Notes: generated from the letters alone by a model not told the origin. A stretch of 37,030 nt of DNA from Thermosynechococcus sp. M46_R2017_013 (GCA_015296025.1 DVDZ01000059.1:1-37030); one strand, 5' to 3'; counted from the first letter of the stretch, positions 20,248-30,410 are shown. Translations and numbers: made by a program.

Positions 20248-22977
20248 ATGACCAACGCAATTACCCTTCCTAGTCAATACAATCCCAAGCAAACCGAAGC
20301 CAAGTGGCAACAGCTTTGGGAACGCAGCGGTGTCTTTCACGCTGATCCCAACCGTCCTGGCAAGCCCTACTGCATTGTCATTCCCCCCCCCAATGTCACC
20401 GGTAGTCTGCACATGGGGCACGCCTTTGAGCATGCCCTAATTGATGTGCTGATTCGTTACCACCGCATGATTGGCCGCAATGTCCTCTGGCTGCCGGGGA
20501 CAGACCATGCCAGTATTGCTGTCAGCACCATTTTGGATCAACAGTTGCAGGCGGAGGGCACCAACCGCTTTGCCCTTGGCCGAGAGGCCTATCTCCAGCG
20601 GGCTTGGGCGTGGAAAGAAGCATCGGGAAATACAATTGTCAGCCAAATTCGCCGTTTGGGTCTATCGGTGGATTGGTCGCGGGAACGCTTCACCATGGAT
20701 GAGGGGCTGTCGCGGGCAGTGCTGACTGCCTTTAATCGCCTCTACGCAGCAGGGCTAATCTATCGCGGTAAGTATTTGGTAAACTGGTGTCCCGCCAGCC
20801 AATCGGCAGTCTCAGACTTGGAGGTGGAAAACCGAGAGGTGCAGGGGCATCTCTGGCATTTTCGCTATCCGCTGGCGGATGGCTCAGGATATTTGGAGGT
20901 GGCAACAACCCGCCCGGAAACAATGCTAGGGGATACAGCGGTGGCGGTTCACCCGGAGGACGATCGCTACCGACATTTAATTGGTCAAACAGTACGCCTT
21001 CCCCTAGTGAATCGAGAAATTCCCGTGATTGGCGATCCGTTGGTGGATCCAACGTTTGGCACTGGCTGCGTCAAGGTCACCCCGGCTCATGACCCCAACG
21101 ACTTTCTCATGGGGCAGCGTCATCACCTGCCCATGATTAACCTGATGAATAAGGATGGCACCCTCAATGAGAATGCAGGGGACTTTGCGGGTTTGGATCG
21201 CTTTGTTGCTCGCAAACAGGTGGTCGCCCGCCTAGAAGCAGAGGGCTTTTTGGTACGGGTGGAGGACTATAAACACACCGTCCCCTATAGCGATCGCGGC
21301 AAAGTGCCCATTGAACCTCTGCTTTCCACCCAATGGTTTGTAAAAATTCGCCCCTTGGCCGATGCTGCACTTCAAGCCTTAGATAAAAAGCATTCCCCCC
21401 GTTTCATTCCTGAGCGCTGGGCAAAGGTCTATCGCGATTGGCTAGTGAATCTGCGGGATTGGTGTATTTCACGGCAACTTTGGTGGGGACATCAAATTCC
21501 CGCTTGGTACGTAGTCAGTGAAACCAATGGCGAAGTGCGCGACGAAACCCCCTTTGTGGTCGCCATGGATGAAACCGAGGCTCGCCAGAAAGCGATCGCT
21601 CAATTTGGCGCTGACATCAAACTGCAGCAGGATCAGGACGTACTGGACACCTGGTTTTCCTCCGGCCTGTGGCCCTTTTCCACATTGGGCTGGCCTGAGG
21701 ACACCCCCGACTATCGCCGCTACTACCCCAACACCACGCTTGTTACTGGATTTGACATCATCTTTTTCTGGGTAGCGCGGATGACAATGCTAGGGCAGTA
21801 CTTCACCGCTAAAATCCCCTTCCGCGATGTCTATATCCATGGCTTGGTGCGGGATGAAAACAACAAAAAGATGTCCAAGTCCGCCAACAATGGTATTGAC
21901 CCGCTCATTCTCATTGATAAATATGGCACCGATGCGCTCCGCTACAGCTTGGTCAAGGAAGTGGTGGGTGCAGGTCAGGACATTCGCTTGGCCTACAATC
22001 GCAAGACCGATGAGTCAGCCACAGTCGAGGCAGCTCGCAACTTTGCTAACAAGCTTTGGAATGCTTCCCGCTTTGTCCTTCTGAATCTGGAGGGGCAAAC
22101 CCCCGTCCAATTGGGAACACCGCGGCGGCGGGATTTAACGGCTAGCGATCGCTGGATTCTCAGTCGCTACCATACCGCCATTCAAACCACCCGCACCCGC
22201 ATTGAAAGCTATGGCCTTGGGGAAGCCGCTAAAGGACTCTATGAATTCATCTGGGGCGATTTCTGCGACTGGTACATTGAACTAGTTAAGCCGCGTTTGC
22301 AGGGAGAAAACCCCAAGGCCAAGCGCACCGCTCAGCAGGTGCTGGCCACAGTGCTGGATGGCACTCTGAAGTTGCTCCATCCTTTTATGCCCCACATTAC
22401 CGAGGAAATCTGGCACACATTGCATCAGGTGGAAGACAGCGAAGTTTTGGCGGTACAACCCTACCCGAAAGTAAACCGCCGCGCCATTGATCCTGATCTG
22501 GAAGCCCAGTTTAGCCTCTTGATTGAAACTATCCGCACAATTCGCAATCTACGGGCAGAGGCGGGAATTAAACCGGGAGTCTATGTTAGTGCTCTGATTG
22601 AAGCCAGTGCCGAGGAAGTACCGATTTTTGAAGCTGGGGCTGCCGATATTCAACATTTGGCTCGTTTGGAATCGCTGACGATTGGCACCGGACTGCAAAT
22701 TCCGCCGCAGGTCTTTAGTGGCGTAGTGGGCAAGAGTGAGGTGCTCATTCCCCTCGCGGGGGTCGTGGATGTGGAGGCCTTGGTGAGCAAACTCCAGAAG
22801 GAGGGCGATCGCCTAACAGGAGAAATTCAATCTTTAACGGCTCGCCTCAACAACCCCAACTTTGTCAACAAAGCCCAACCAGAGGTAGTAGCCACAGCCC
22901 AAACCCAACTGGCCGCTGCCCAGCAACAACTGGCCATTATTGAACGCCGACTCCAGTCCCTGAGTCTCCATCCTTAA
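20248..22977 (+). CDS. valS: Valine--tRNA ligase
   Basis: 909 residues from ATG 20248 (a GTG at 20236 would add four). It charges tRNA-Val with valine and edits threonine. Class I signatures are present: the HIGH box as HMGH in [15 protein letters not shown] and the KMSKS loop in [12 protein letters not shown]. The editing domain includes [20 protein letters not shown] and [16 protein letters not shown]. The catalytic core has [20 protein letters not shown] and [14 protein letters not shown]. The anticodon-binding domain starts around [14 protein letters not shown], and residues from about 845 form a heptad-rich C-terminal coiled coil ([17 protein letters not shown]), a ValS hallmark. Probably co-transcribed with fabG. 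Confidence 0.97.
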   Translation: MTNAITLPSQYNPKQTEAKWQQLWERSGVFHADPNRPGKPYCIVIPPPNVTGSLHMGHAFEHALIDVLIRYHRMIGRNVLWLPGTDHASIAVSTILDQQLQAEGTNRFALGREAYLQRAWAWKEASGNTIVSQIRRLGLSVDWSRERFTMDEGLSRAVLTAFNRLYAAGLIYRGKYLVNWCPASQSAVSDLEVENREVQGHLWHFRYPLADGSGYLEVATTRPETMLGDTAVAVHPEDDRYRHLIGQTVRLPLVNREIPVIGDPLVDPTFGTGCVKVTPAHDPNDFLMGQRHHLPMINLMNKDGTLNENAGDFAGLDRFVARKQVVARLEAEGFLVRVEDYKHTVPYSDRGKVPIEPLLSTQWFVKIRPLADAALQALDKKHSPRFIPERWAKVYRDWLVNLRDWCISRQLWWGHQIPAWYVVSETNGEVRDETPFVVAMDETEARQKAIAQFGADIKLQQDQDVLDTWFSSGLWPFSTLGWPEDTPDYRRYYPNTTLVTGFDIIFFWVARMTMLGQYFTAKIPFRDVYIHGLVRDENNKKMSKSANNGIDPLILIDKYGTDALRYSLVKEVVGAGQDIRLAYNRKTDESATVEAARNFANKLWNASRFVLLNLEGQTPVQLGTPRRRDLTASDRWILSRYHTAIQTTRTRIESYGLGEAAKGLYEFIWGDFCDWYIELVKPRLQGENPKAKRTAQQVLATVLDGTLKLLHPFMPHITEEIWHTLHQVEDSEVLAVQPYPKVNRRAIDPDLEAQFSLLIETIRTIRNLRAEAGIKPGVYVSALIEASAEEVPIFEAGAADIQHLARLESLTIGTGLQIPPQVFSGVVGKSEVLIPLAGVVDVEALVSKLQKEGDRLTGEIQSLTARLNNPNFVNKAQPEVVATAQTQLAAAQQQLAIIERRLQSLSLHP

Positions 22978-23076
22978 ACTCACCCCTGACGAGTAGCCTA
23001 AAACGATAATTCCCACCGCTGCCATGATGGCTGTAGAGGAGGGCGATTGCTCAAGGCAAGAAAACGGTATGGCTCA

Positions 23077-23103
23077 ACAAAAAATAGGGGGGCGTTGCCC
23101 CCT
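23077..23103 (-). terminator. Rho-independent terminator of rbcLXS
   Basis: On the minus strand, AGGGGGCAACGCCCCCCT folds into a strong GC stem with a small loop and runs directly into ATTTTTTG. It begins about 40 bases after the rbcS stop codon, the right place to end the rbcLXS transcript. Confidence 0.8.
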
Positions 23104-23144
23104 GAACTGCAATTCAACTGCAATGAACTGAGAAGGTCTTAGCC

Positions 23145-23501
23145 TTAATAGCGATAGCCACTGTAACCACTGTTGGCCTGATTGGGCTTATAGACAATGA
23201 AGCTCATCACTTGGCACTGTTTGATGTTGTCAAAGGCCACCACGCGGATGAAACAGTTGGGATACTCAGAACGGCACTGCTGTACCTCATTGAGCACCTC
23301 TTGGGCATTGGTGCAGTTAAAGAGGGGCAGCTTCCACATGGTCCAGTAGCGAATTTCTGCATCAGAGCTTTCGTTGAACTCCACGCAGGGGTGATAGCCC
23401 TGATCAATTGCATACTGAATTTGACGGGTAATTTGGGCATCGCTTAGGGGAGGGAGGTAAGAAAAGGTTTCGTAACGACGCTCTTTCGGCAGTGTTTTCA
23501 T
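23145..23501 (-). CDS. rbcS: RuBisCO small subunit
   Basis: 118 residues. This is the small subunit of form I RuBisCO, capping the L8 core in the carboxysome. It begins [20 protein letters not shown], has [15 protein letters not shown] and the conserved [10 protein letters not shown], then [13 protein letters not shown] and [20 protein letters not shown]. The length and short beta-A/beta-B loop match cyanobacterial form IB. The tail [13 protein letters not shown] is a short Gly/Tyr extension. It is the last gene of the operon, 30 bp after rbcX, with a terminator close behind. Confidence 0.98.
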   Translation of the reverse strand: MKTLPKERRYETFSYLPPLSDAQITRQIQYAIDQGYHPCVEFNESSDAEIRYWTMWKLPLFNCTNAQEVLNEVQQCRSEYPNCFIRVVAFDNIKQCQVMSFIVYKPNQANSGYSGYRY

Positions 23502-23531
23502 AGGTTCCTCAATTGGTTAACAATCAACAAA

Positions 23532-23912
23532 TTATTCCGAAGTTTCTGGGGTGCTGCTCTCAACATTGGTCTCAGACACTTGGGTCATTCGCTCCAGTTG
23601 TTGACAGCGCTGCTGTAAATTGGCCTGCTGGATGCCTGCACGCAGCATTTCCGGTAGGTAGTCTGCCACCATCTCCGCGAGATGTTCGCGCACCGTAAGA
23701 ATGCGAAAACCGAGATCGGGCTGTTCGCGAAAGAGAGCTTCCAAGTAGCGCTCGCCATCTTGGATACTTTCTTGACTCGTGAACTGGTGCAGCCAGAGAG
23801 ATCGCGGTGGATCAGTCTCAGCCAACTGCCCAATCACGGTTCGCACGGCCTGATAGGTCAAGTAACTAATCAGGGTTTTGGTAGTTTGCTTTGCAATGTG
23901 CTTGACATCCAT
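23532..23912 (-). CDS. rbcX: RuBisCO assembly chaperone RbcX
   Basis: 126 residues, all alpha-helical in appearance. RbcX dimers bind the C-terminal tail of RbcL and help form L8 cores before RbcS joins. The N terminus MDVKHIAKQTTKTLISYLTY and then QAVRTVIGQLAETDPPRSLWLHQF are strongly family-like, with the groove region that binds the RbcL peptide. The last 20 residues (ETNVESSTPETSE) are a disordered, acidic/serine tail of the kind that varies between species. Its position between rbcL (53 bp upstream) and rbcS matches the classical order. The RbcL C terminus here, [10 protein letters not shown], carries the EIKFEFE sequence that RbcX recognises. Confidence 0.97.
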   Translation of the reverse strand: MDVKHIAKQTTKTLISYLTYQAVRTVIGQLAETDPPRSLWLHQFTSQESIQDGERYLEALFREQPDLGFRILTVREHLAEMVADYLPEMLRAGIQQANLQQRCQQLERMTQVSETNVESSTPETSE

Positions 23913-23965
23913 AGACCTGCGGGGAAATCGTTGCCACAGCTCCGATTGAACCCCCTCTGCCCCAC

Positions 23966-25393
23966 CTAGATTGTGTCTTGCGCCTCAAACTCGAATTTGA
24001 TTTCCTTCCAGAGTTCGCAGGCGGCAGCCAGTTCAGGACTCCAGCGGGCAGCTTCACGGATGATGTCGCCACCTTCGCGCATGAGGTCGCGGCCTTCATT
24101 ACGAGCTTGGATACAGGCTTCAAGTGCCACACGGTTGGCCGTTGCCCCCGGTGCATTGCCCCAGGGGTGACCCAGAGTGCCACCGCCAAATTGCAGTACG
24201 GCATCATCGCCAAAAATGTCCACTAGGGCTGGCACGTGCCAGACGTGAATACCGCCGGAGGCAACCGCCATCACACCTGGCATTGAGGCCCAATCTTGGG
24301 TGAAGTAAATGCCACGGGAGCGATCTTGCTCAATATAATTTTCCCGCAGCAGATCCACAAAGCCCAGGGTGACGGCCTTATCCCCTTCGAGTTTACCGAC
24401 CACCGTACCCGTGTGGATGTGATCACCGCCGGACATCCGCAGGCACTTGGCCAGGACGCGGAAGTGAATCCCATGGTTTTTCTGGCGGTCAATCACTGCG
24501 TGCATGGCGCGGTGAATGTGCAGGAGCATCCCGTTATCGCGACACCACTTAGACAAAGTGGTATTGGCTGTAAAACCGGCGGTGAGGAAGTCGTGCATGA
24601 TGATGGGCATTCCCAGTTCTTTTGCAAACTCTGCCCGTTTTAGCATTTCTTCGCAGGTGGCAGCGGTCACGTTCAAGTAGTGACCTTTGATTTCGCCGGT
24701 TTCTGCTTGGGCTTTGTGAATAGCATCAGCAACAAATAGGAAGCGATCGCGCCAGCGCATGAAGGGTTGACTGTTGACGTTTTCATCATCTTTGGTGAAG
24801 TCCAACCCACCGCGCAGTGCTTCATAAACTGCACGACCGTAGTTTTTTGCCGACAGCCCCAGCTTGGGCTTAATTGTGCAGCCCAAAAGCGGGCGACCAT
24901 ACTTATTGAGTTTATCGCGCTCTACCTGAATGCCGTGGGGCGGGCCTTGGAAGGTTTTCAGGTAGGCCACTGGCAGGCGCAAATCTTCTAAGCGCAGAGC
25001 TTTGAGAGCCTTAAAGCCAAAGACGTTGCCAACAATCGAGGTGAGTAGGTTCGTTACCGAACCTTCTTCAAATAAATCAAGGGGATAGGCAATGTAGGCA
25101 ATAAACTGATTGTCTTCGCCCGGCAGAGGTTCAATGTCGTAGCAGCGCCCCTTGTACCGATCTAGATCGGTGAGCAAATCAGTCCACACTGTGGTCCAGG
25201 TGCCGGTGGAGGATTCTGCAGCGACGGCGGCGGCGGCTTCCTCAAAGGGCACCCCTGGCTGTGGGGTCACACGGAAAGCCGCTAGAATATCCGTATCTTT
25301 GGGAGTGTAATCAGGGGTGTAGTAGGTCAGGCGGTAGTCCTTTACCCCTGCCTCATACCCAGCTTTCTGGGATTTCGATTGCGTATAGGCCAT
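23966..25393 (-). CDS. rbcL: RuBisCO large subunit, form IB
   Basis: 475 residues. Fixes CO2 onto ribulose bisphosphate in the Calvin cycle. Catalytic residues are all present with standard numbering: K175 (TIKPKLG), carbamylated K201 with D203 and E204 ([10 protein letters not shown]), H294 in HIHRAMH, K334 on loop 6 (VVGKLEGD), plus SGGIHVW and [11 protein letters not shown]. The C terminus ends [15 protein letters not shown] start with AGAGGA upstream. One substitution stands out: position 192, normally cysteine in the YECLRGG context, is alanine (YEALRGG, codon GCA), while its usual partner C172 is kept. First gene of the rbcL-rbcX-rbcS operon. Confidence 0.99.
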   Translation of the reverse strand: MAYTQSKSQKAGYEAGVKDYRLTYYTPDYTPKDTDILAAFRVTPQPGVPFEEAAAAVAAESSTGTWTTVWTDLLTDLDRYKGRCYDIEPLPGEDNQFIAYIAYPLDLFEEGSVTNLLTSIVGNVFGFKALKALRLEDLRLPVAYLKTFQGPPHGIQVERDKLNKYGRPLLGCTIKPKLGLSAKNYGRAVYEALRGGLDFTKDDENVNSQPFMRWRDRFLFVADAIHKAQAETGEIKGHYLNVTAATCEEMLKRAEFAKELGMPIIMHDFLTAGFTANTTLSKWCRDNGMLLHIHRAMHAVIDRQKNHGIHFRVLAKCLRMSGGDHIHTGTVVGKLEGDKAVTLGFVDLLRENYIEQDRSRGIYFTQDWASMPGVMAVASGGIHVWHVPALVDIFGDDAVLQFGGGTLGHPWGNAPGATANRVALEACIQARNEGRDLMREGGDIIREAARWSPELAAACELWKEIKFEFEAQDTI

Positions 25394-25804
25394 AGATGTT
25401 GTTCCTCTTTAACGGTTAGCGTGCCAGATAGAGCAGTCTCTACGGGCAACTTTTGCAATGGGTAATATGAACGCTACGATTCCCCCAAATGGGGCAAAAT
25501 TTAGCAGTAGGGTACTCGGCGAGATGATAAAACCATCCACAAGCCTGTAGTGTTGTCGTAGGTCTTATGCTTAAGCATCAGCTTAGTTGATACCCAATGC
25601 AATAACTTTTGCTTTGGAGATTCTTAATTATTCTATAGGTTTGAGTTATCAATCTTTAGAGTTGTTTATGGGTTTCTAATCAGAAGGATATAATCCTAGG
25701 CCAATCTCTATTCAAAAATCACTAATCATTGCCTTGAATTAATTTAACAGCACCCAAGGGGGCGATCGCTCTATTGTTCTTCGAAGAAAGAGGGTGGAAT
25801 CTCT
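25394..25804. promoter_or_regulatory. Regulatory spacer between rbcL and the YlqF-like GTPase
   Basis: A 411-bp divergent spacer with no gene that I can support. It should contain the rbcL promoter and long leader on the minus strand and the GTPase promoter on the plus strand. It is AT-rich at about 25600-25745 and includes a perfect 12-bp palindrome ATGCTTAAGCAT at 25567-25578, a possible operator. I could not place -10/-35 boxes or a convincing RbcR site. Confidence 0.45.
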
Positions 25805-26641
25805 ATGAGTTCAATAATTCAGTGGTATCCCGGCCACATTGCCAAAGCAGAACGCGCCCTCAAAGAACAGCTCAAACAAGTGGACGTCATCTTTGAAGTG
25901 CGGGATGCACGGATACCCCTTGCCAGTTGCCATCCCCAAATTCGGCAGTGGGCCAGCGGCAAGCACCGCCTTTTGGTGCTTAATGGCATGGACAGAATTA
26001 GCGATCGCGATCGCCAGCAATGGCTGGCATGGTTTGAGGCACAGGGGGAAACGGTCTTTTTCACAAATGCGCAGCGGGGTGAAGGGATTCGCCGACTCCA
26101 ACAGGCGGCAGTGCAGTCTGGGGCAGCAATGAACCAGCGCCGTCAACAGCGGGGCATGCAGGTAAGAGCGGTGCGTGCCGTTGTCTTGGGGTTTCCCAAT
26201 GTTGGCAAATCAGCACTCATTAATCGCCTCCTACAGCAGCGGGTTGTCGAAAGTGCCGCCCGTCCCGGCGTGACACGGCAGTTGCGCTGGGTGCGCTTGT
26301 CGCCCACATTAGAACTTTTGGATGCCCCCGGTGTCTTGCCGATGAATTTCAAGGATCAAGACGCGGCGGTAAAACTGGCCATTTGTGATGACATTGGCCA
26401 AGCGGCCTACGATCCTTGCCGGGTGGCACCGATTCTAGTGGAGTTGTTGCACAAGTTAGGACACGCCGATCGCCTTAGCGATCGCTATGGTCTAGCTGTT
26501 ACTGACACAGGGGAAACCTATCTGCACGATCTCGCCCACCACCGCTACCATGGGGACTTAGAGCGGGCGGCACGACACCTATTGCAGGACTACCGCCGCG
26601 GTTACTTGGGGGCGATCGCCCTTGAGCAACCTCCTCAGTAA
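25805..26641 (+). CDS. rbgA: Circularly permuted ribosome-biogenesis GTPase, YlqF/RbgA-like
   Basis: 278 residues. The GTPase motifs occur in permuted order: a G4-like motif first (LNGMD, residues 59-63), then G1 GFPNVGKSALINRL (129 on) and G3 DAPG, followed by a helical C-terminal domain. The N terminus IQWYPGHIAKAERAL and 'DVIFEVRDARIPLAS' are diagnostic of the YlqF/RbgA family, which drives late assembly of the 50S subunit. The G4 motif usually reads NKxD; here Gly replaces Lys, so guanine recognition may be altered or the loop simply relaxed in this lineage. ATG 25805 is preceded by AGGGTGGA. It is transcribed away from rbcL and followed by a decayed gene. Confidence 0.92.
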   Translation: MSSIIQWYPGHIAKAERALKEQLKQVDVIFEVRDARIPLASCHPQIRQWASGKHRLLVLNGMDRISDRDRQQWLAWFEAQGETVFFTNAQRGEGIRRLQQAAVQSGAAMNQRRQQRGMQVRAVRAVVLGFPNVGKSALINRLLQQRVVESAARPGVTRQLRWVRLSPTLELLDAPGVLPMNFKDQDAAVKLAICDDIGQAAYDPCRVAPILVELLHKLGHADRLSDRYGLAVTDTGETYLHDLAHHRYHGDLERAARHLLQDYRRGYLGAIALEQPPQ

Positions 26642-26660
26642 TATCCATAACTTAATGCAA

Positions 26661-27899
26661 ATGAAGACAACACTGAATAATGACTGTGGGTAACCGACAG
26701 GTGGGCTGGCGGTGCAATGATGGTTGAAGAACATCCAGAGGTGATTCTCTGGGGAACCGATCAGCCAGACTCAGTGGATTGGTAATTTCGAGCCGCCGAT
26801 ACCTATTGGCTAGCGCAATTGATGGCGGGGGCAATTCGACAAAGATATCCTCATCTCAAAGTTGCAGTCTGGAAATGTTCAGTGGATGTGAACAATAGGC
26901 AACAACTGTGGAACTTTACAAAGAAACAGGTAGAGCAGTACATCGAGAATTTGCCAAAGTCCGACCACGGCAATTGGCAGTTGCACATTCAAACCAAAGG
27001 GTCTGTGCCGCAAATAGCGGATGCCTTGTCTCATACGTCGGTATCCCGTTAGCCAAATTATCCCCACGGAGCCAAGGCCATTTTTTGATTAACCAATCAG
27101 TTGGCCCGCTGTGCTGAAGGCTTTGAGGTGGTGTCCTTCAGTGAAGTATTTTGGCCCCTCGAGCGCGAGCGGATTGCCACCGCTTGGAAACGGGGTGACT
27201 TTACTGCCGCCAAGGTACTGCTTGAGGCCCATCGCGATCGCCATGAGGCGCTTTATCAATTGGCTAATGCGAGCCATTAGCCACAAACTGGAGCATTCCC
27301 CATTTTCTCAAGGCGATTCAGGGAGAAGACTGGCTGGATCAAAAGGCTACCAGAGCAGTGACTAGCAAAGCTCAACGGCGGGAGTGGTGTCAGGCAACGG
27401 TCATTCGCTGTCCCAACGGTGAGACGGCAGAGAGCAACTTTTTGAAAATATGGGAATATGAGCTATTGATTGAGCTGAGCTTGCAGCAGGGGAACTATAC
27501 GGTGGCCTTGATGCAATTTGCCAAGATGCTGGAGCAACTCCTACTTTGGTAATGTAAACAGAAAAATTGGCATATTCAGGGAAGTGAAAGTGAAGAAAAG
27601 TATCGCGACCCAATATTGGGAGGACTGTGGCGAGCATGGCAAAAAGCAGAGCAGCGTCCAGAGGATGATTCCCTAGTTAAAAAAATGGCGCAGGTAATGG
27701 AGTTGTTCACCGCGATCGAGCAATCAGCCTTGAAAAGTTGAGTGAATTGGCAGATGCGCCCACAGAAAAAATTCATCAAGGGCTGTTAAATCTACTGCGC
27801 CCAGTTTTCAATCAAGACCAACAGGATCAAGTGCCTGAGAAAGGGGTGGCGCGATCGCTCTACGAGTGGAGATTAGAGCGGTTGCAATCTTCAGCCTAG
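26661..27899 (+). pseudogene. Large decayed gene, original function unclear (possibly CARF-like sensor protein)
   Basis: Pieces of one protein can be read in order across several frameshifts and stops. They are MKTTL near 26661; MTVGNRQVGWRCNDG from 26680; VEEHPEVILWGTDQPDSVDW, then a stop where TAA replaces a likely AAA at 26783; DTYWLAQLMAGAIRQRYPHL and onward to TKGSVPQIADAL near 27030; RYPVSQIIPTEPRPFF; EVFWPLERERIATAWKRGDF near 27150; IPHFLKAIQGEDWL near 27300; LIELSLQQGNYTVALMQFAK to a stop at 27552; and a final helix-rich segment ending [14 protein letters not shown] at TAG 27897-27899. The Rossmann-like start plus helical end, and 'W.L...QTKGSVPQIADAL', vaguely recall CARF-type CRISPR-linked sensors, but I cannot confirm the family. 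With real in-frame stops it looks truly decayed. It overlaps the chlI stop by three bases. Confidence 0.6.
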
Positions 27900-28963
27900 G
27901 CAGCAATCTCTACACCAAAGACCTCTCGGAAGACCTTGCTCACCTTATACCCAGAATCAATAGACTCTAGAGGATCTTTGCGCAGCCGGTGGCGCAGACA
28001 GAGGACAATGACCCGCGCAATATCTTCAACGGTGACCTCCGTGCGTCCCTCAAAAGCAGCTAGAGCCTTGGCAGCGCGATTGGTCACAATATCCCCCCGC
28101 AGGCCATCCACATCTAGCTCGGCGCACACTTGGGAAATTTTTACCCGCAGTTCGTGGTCAATGGTGACGCTGGGCAATAGAGCTTGGGCGGCAACTAACT
28201 TGGCCTGTAGCGCTTCCTGTTGGGCTTGATACTTTGCCAGAAAGGCTGCGGGGTTTTGATCAAATTGCGATCGCTGTTCCACAATTTCCACCCGCAGCGT
28301 AGGATCCTTTACTGTTCGAATCTCAGCATGCATGCCAAAGCGATCCAGTAGTTGCGGTCGCAGTTCGCCTTCCTCTGGGTTACCAGAACCAACTAAGACA
28401 AATCGTGCAGGGTGCCGAATGGAAATACCCTCGCGCTCAACAGTATTCCAGCCGGAGGCAGCCGCATCAAGCAAGACATCCACCAAGTGATCGTCGAGGA
28501 GGTTGACTTCATCCACATAGAGAATGCCGCGATTTGCTTTCGCCAAAAGTCCCGGCTCAAAGGCCTTCACCCCCTCAGCAAGCGCTTTTTCAATGTCAAT
28601 TGTGCCGCACACCCGGTCTTCAGTTGCCCCTAACGGCAGATCCACCATGGGCACTTTTTTCTTAACGGTGTGAATTGGTTCACCCGCTGCCACAGCCACC
28701 TTCACGGCATCGCTCATCAGATCGGGATCGCTGGGGTGACTATTAAATGGATCATCGGCCACCACCTCGATTTCGGGTAGCAGATCCGCTAGGGCACGGA
28801 TTGTAGTTGATTTGCCCGTACCGCGATCGCCCATGATCATGACGCCCCCAATTTTGGGGTCGATCACATTGAGCAACAGTGACAGTTTCATTTCATCCTG
28901 ACCGACAATCGCCGCAAAGGGGAAAACAGGCCGACGAGGTAGAGCAGTCGCAGTCACAGGCAT
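27896..28963 (-). CDS. chlI: Magnesium chelatase ATPase subunit I
   Basis: 355 residues. AAA+ motor that, with ChlD and ChlH, inserts Mg2+ into protoporphyrin IX, the first step of chlorophyll synthesis. Visible features: [13 protein letters not shown] at the N terminus, Walker [10 protein letters not shown] (residues 45-53), the ChlI insert [21 protein letters not shown] with its conserved cysteine, Walker [12 protein letters not shown], sensor-1 region [23 protein letters not shown] with the arginine finger, and sensor 2 near [17 protein letters not shown]. Length and C terminus ([10 protein letters not shown]) are normal. ATG start at 28961-28963. Its 3' end abuts the decayed gene on the opposite strand, the stop codons overlapping. 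Divergent from the RRM gene. Confidence 0.98.
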   Translation of the reverse strand: MPVTATALPRRPVFPFAAIVGQDEMKLSLLLNVIDPKIGGVMIMGDRGTGKSTTIRALADLLPEIEVVADDPFNSHPSDPDLMSDAVKVAVAAGEPIHTVKKKVPMVDLPLGATEDRVCGTIDIEKALAEGVKAFEPGLLAKANRGILYVDEVNLLDDHLVDVLLDAAASGWNTVEREGISIRHPARFVLVGSGNPEEGELRPQLLDRFGMHAEIRTVKDPTLRVEIVEQRSQFDQNPAAFLAKYQAQQEALQAKLVAAQALLPSVTIDHELRVKISQVCAELDVDGLRGDIVTNRAAKALAAFEGRTEVTVEDIARVIVLCLRHRLRKDPLESIDSGYKVSKVFREVFGVEIAA

Positions 28964-29303
28964 CCCATCGCAAAAACAGCATTGATTATTGTGCCATATC
29001 GCGTTTGCCCTGCCACGGCAAAATTTTCCCGCAAAATTCTAGCTCTAGGTGGAGAAACCGTGTTAGCCTAAGTAGAGATAACTTAAGAGCTAAGTGCGTA
29101 CATTGCTTTTGCTCTGCTCCATCTATTGCGGTTCTCAACTAACAATAATCGCTGTGGACCAGACTAGTCATTTTACACCACCAATAGAGACGGCGGCTTT
29201 ACGTGCCACTGTGGGACGTAGGCCTCAGTTGCGAGCGGTTTCTCACGCCCGACTGTCCATTTTTCAATCCTGTTGTTTTTAAGCTGCGTAAGGGAGGTTT
29301 TTT
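28964..29303. promoter_or_regulatory. Divergent chlI/RRM spacer with probable long RRM-gene leader
   Basis: 340 bp with no supported gene. The right half probably includes the promoter and a long 5' leader of the RRM gene, which ends in a strong ribosome-binding site (AAGGGAGG at 29288-29295). A small inverted repeat ACTTA-AGAGC-TAAGT lies near 29080-29094. Cyanobacterial RRM genes are often cold-regulated through such leaders; regulation here is inference. Confidence 0.4.
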
Positions 29304-29789
29304 ATGTCTGTACGTTTATATGTGGGCAATCTGCCGCGTGAACTGAGCCGCGAGGAACTAGAAGCCCTCTTTCATCAAGAGGTAGGCCAAATAGGTACCA
29401 CTAAACTGATTACCGATCGCAAAACTGGCAAGTGCCGGGGGTTTGGCTTTGTCACCGTCGAGTCCGAGGAAGTAGCGGATCAGGTGATTGAGAAACTCAA
29501 CGGCTACACCTTTAAGGACAATCCCCTCAAGATTGAGAAGGCCAACGACAAGCCCAAATCTGAAGCCAAAGAAAAAGAAAAAGAAGAAGTAGCGGCAGAA
29601 AAGCCCACTCCCAGTAACCGCAGCAACAATCGCAAAAATAACAAAAATAATGGGCGGCGTACCCAAGCGAATTCTGTGTCCACGGAATACGGCTCCATGG
29701 ATACGGAAGCTGTTGAACCGGATCCCCGCTGGGCAGATGCCTTAGCACAACTCAAGGAACGGCTGCTCGCTCAAAGCAGTAACGCTTAA
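29304..29789 (+). CDS. RNA-binding protein with one RRM domain
   Basis: 161 residues. The N-terminal 80 residues form an RRM with RNP2 LYVGNL and RNP1 KCRGFGFVTV, binding single-stranded RNA. A highly charged Lys/Glu stretch follows (KPKSEAKEKEKEEVAAEKP), then an Asn/Arg-rich linker and a C-terminal part ending WADALAQLKERLLAQSSNA. Cyanobacterial Rbp proteins usually have a Gly-rich or short tail; the long Lys/Glu and Asn-rich tail marks this as the longer variant. ATG 29304 follows AAGGGAGG. Members of this family are known for cold induction and mRNA localisation near thylakoids; a role here is inferred. Only 18 bp separate it from cbiT, so the two may share a transcript. Confidence 0.93.
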   Translation: MSVRLYVGNLPRELSREELEALFHQEVGQIGTTKLITDRKTGKCRGFGFVTVESEEVADQVIEKLNGYTFKDNPLKIEKANDKPKSEAKEKEKEEVAAEKPTPSNRSNNRKNNKNNGRRTQANSVSTEYGSMDTEAVEPDPRWADALAQLKERLLAQSSNA

Positions 29790-29807
29790 GTATTTTAGGC
29801 AGTTTCC

Positions 29808-30410
29808 ATGACGGCGGATCCTTGGCCATTTGTTACTCCGGGTATCCCCGATAGTCTTTTTGAGCGATTGCCAGGTATTCCCCTCACCCAACGGGAAACG
29901 CGGTTATTGATGCTTTCGTATTTGCGGCTTGAGCCGGACTGCTGCCTTTGGGATGTGGGAGCAGGCACGGGTACAATTGCCGTTGAAGCAGCACGCTTGG
30001 CGAAACGGGGAAAGGTGATTGCGATTGAACGCGATGAGGAAGTTGTTGATCTCATTCAGCGCAATTGTGATCGCTTTGGCGTCAAAAATGTCCAGATTGT
30101 TGCCGGTTCAGCGCCAGATTGCTTTCCTCGGTTACGCGGTACACCGCAGCGCATTTGCCTTGAAGGGGGGCGCCCGATTAAAGAAGTTTTACTCCGAGCT
30201 TGGGAGTATCTTGCCCCCGGTGGCCGTTTGGTGGCGATCGCCAGCAGTTTGGAAAATCTCTATGCCCTCTCTGAAGGTTTCGCAACAGTCCAAGCCCGCA
30301 GTCTAGAGGTGGTGCAATCGGTGATTAATCGTCTGGAAACGCGGGGGGGACACCAAATTTTTGCAGCGGTGGAACCGATCTTTATTCTCAGTGGCGAAAA
30401 AATTTCCTGA
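29808..30410 (+). CDS. cbiT: Precorrin-6B/cobalt-precorrin C15-methyltransferase (decarboxylating), CbiT
   Basis: 200 residues. SAM-dependent methyltransferase of the cobalamin pathway that methylates the corrin ring and removes the acetate-side-chain carboxyl. The N terminus TPGIPDSLFERLPGIPLTQR and ETRLLMLSYLRL is typical of CbiT and of the C-terminal half of CobL. The SAM motif is LWDVGAGTGTIAVEAA, followed by VIAIERDEEVVDLIQRNCDR and the GSAPDCF segment. Because the CbiE half is absent, this is the stand-alone CbiT form. It overlaps rsmI by one base (TGATG at 30408-30412), suggesting translational coupling. No other cobalamin genes are in the window. Confidence 0.9.
   Translation: MTADPWPFVTPGIPDSLFERLPGIPLTQRETRLLMLSYLRLEPDCCLWDVGAGTGTIAVEAARLAKRGKVIAIERDEEVVDLIQRNCDRFGVKNVQIVAGSAPDCFPRLRGTPQRICLEGGRPIKEVLLRAWEYLAPGGRLVAIASSLENLYALSEGFATVQARSLEVVQSVINRLETRGGHQIFAAVEPIFILSGEKIS

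Noticed and set aside
22978-23144. Hairpin at 23086-23103 read as a plus-strand terminator for valS
   Set aside because: The T-run lies only on the minus-strand side, so it fits rbcLXS; it could serve valS only weakly.
26661-27899. Active CRISPR locus beside the possible CARF-like relic
   Set aside because: No regularly spaced repeats and no cas genes anywhere in the window.
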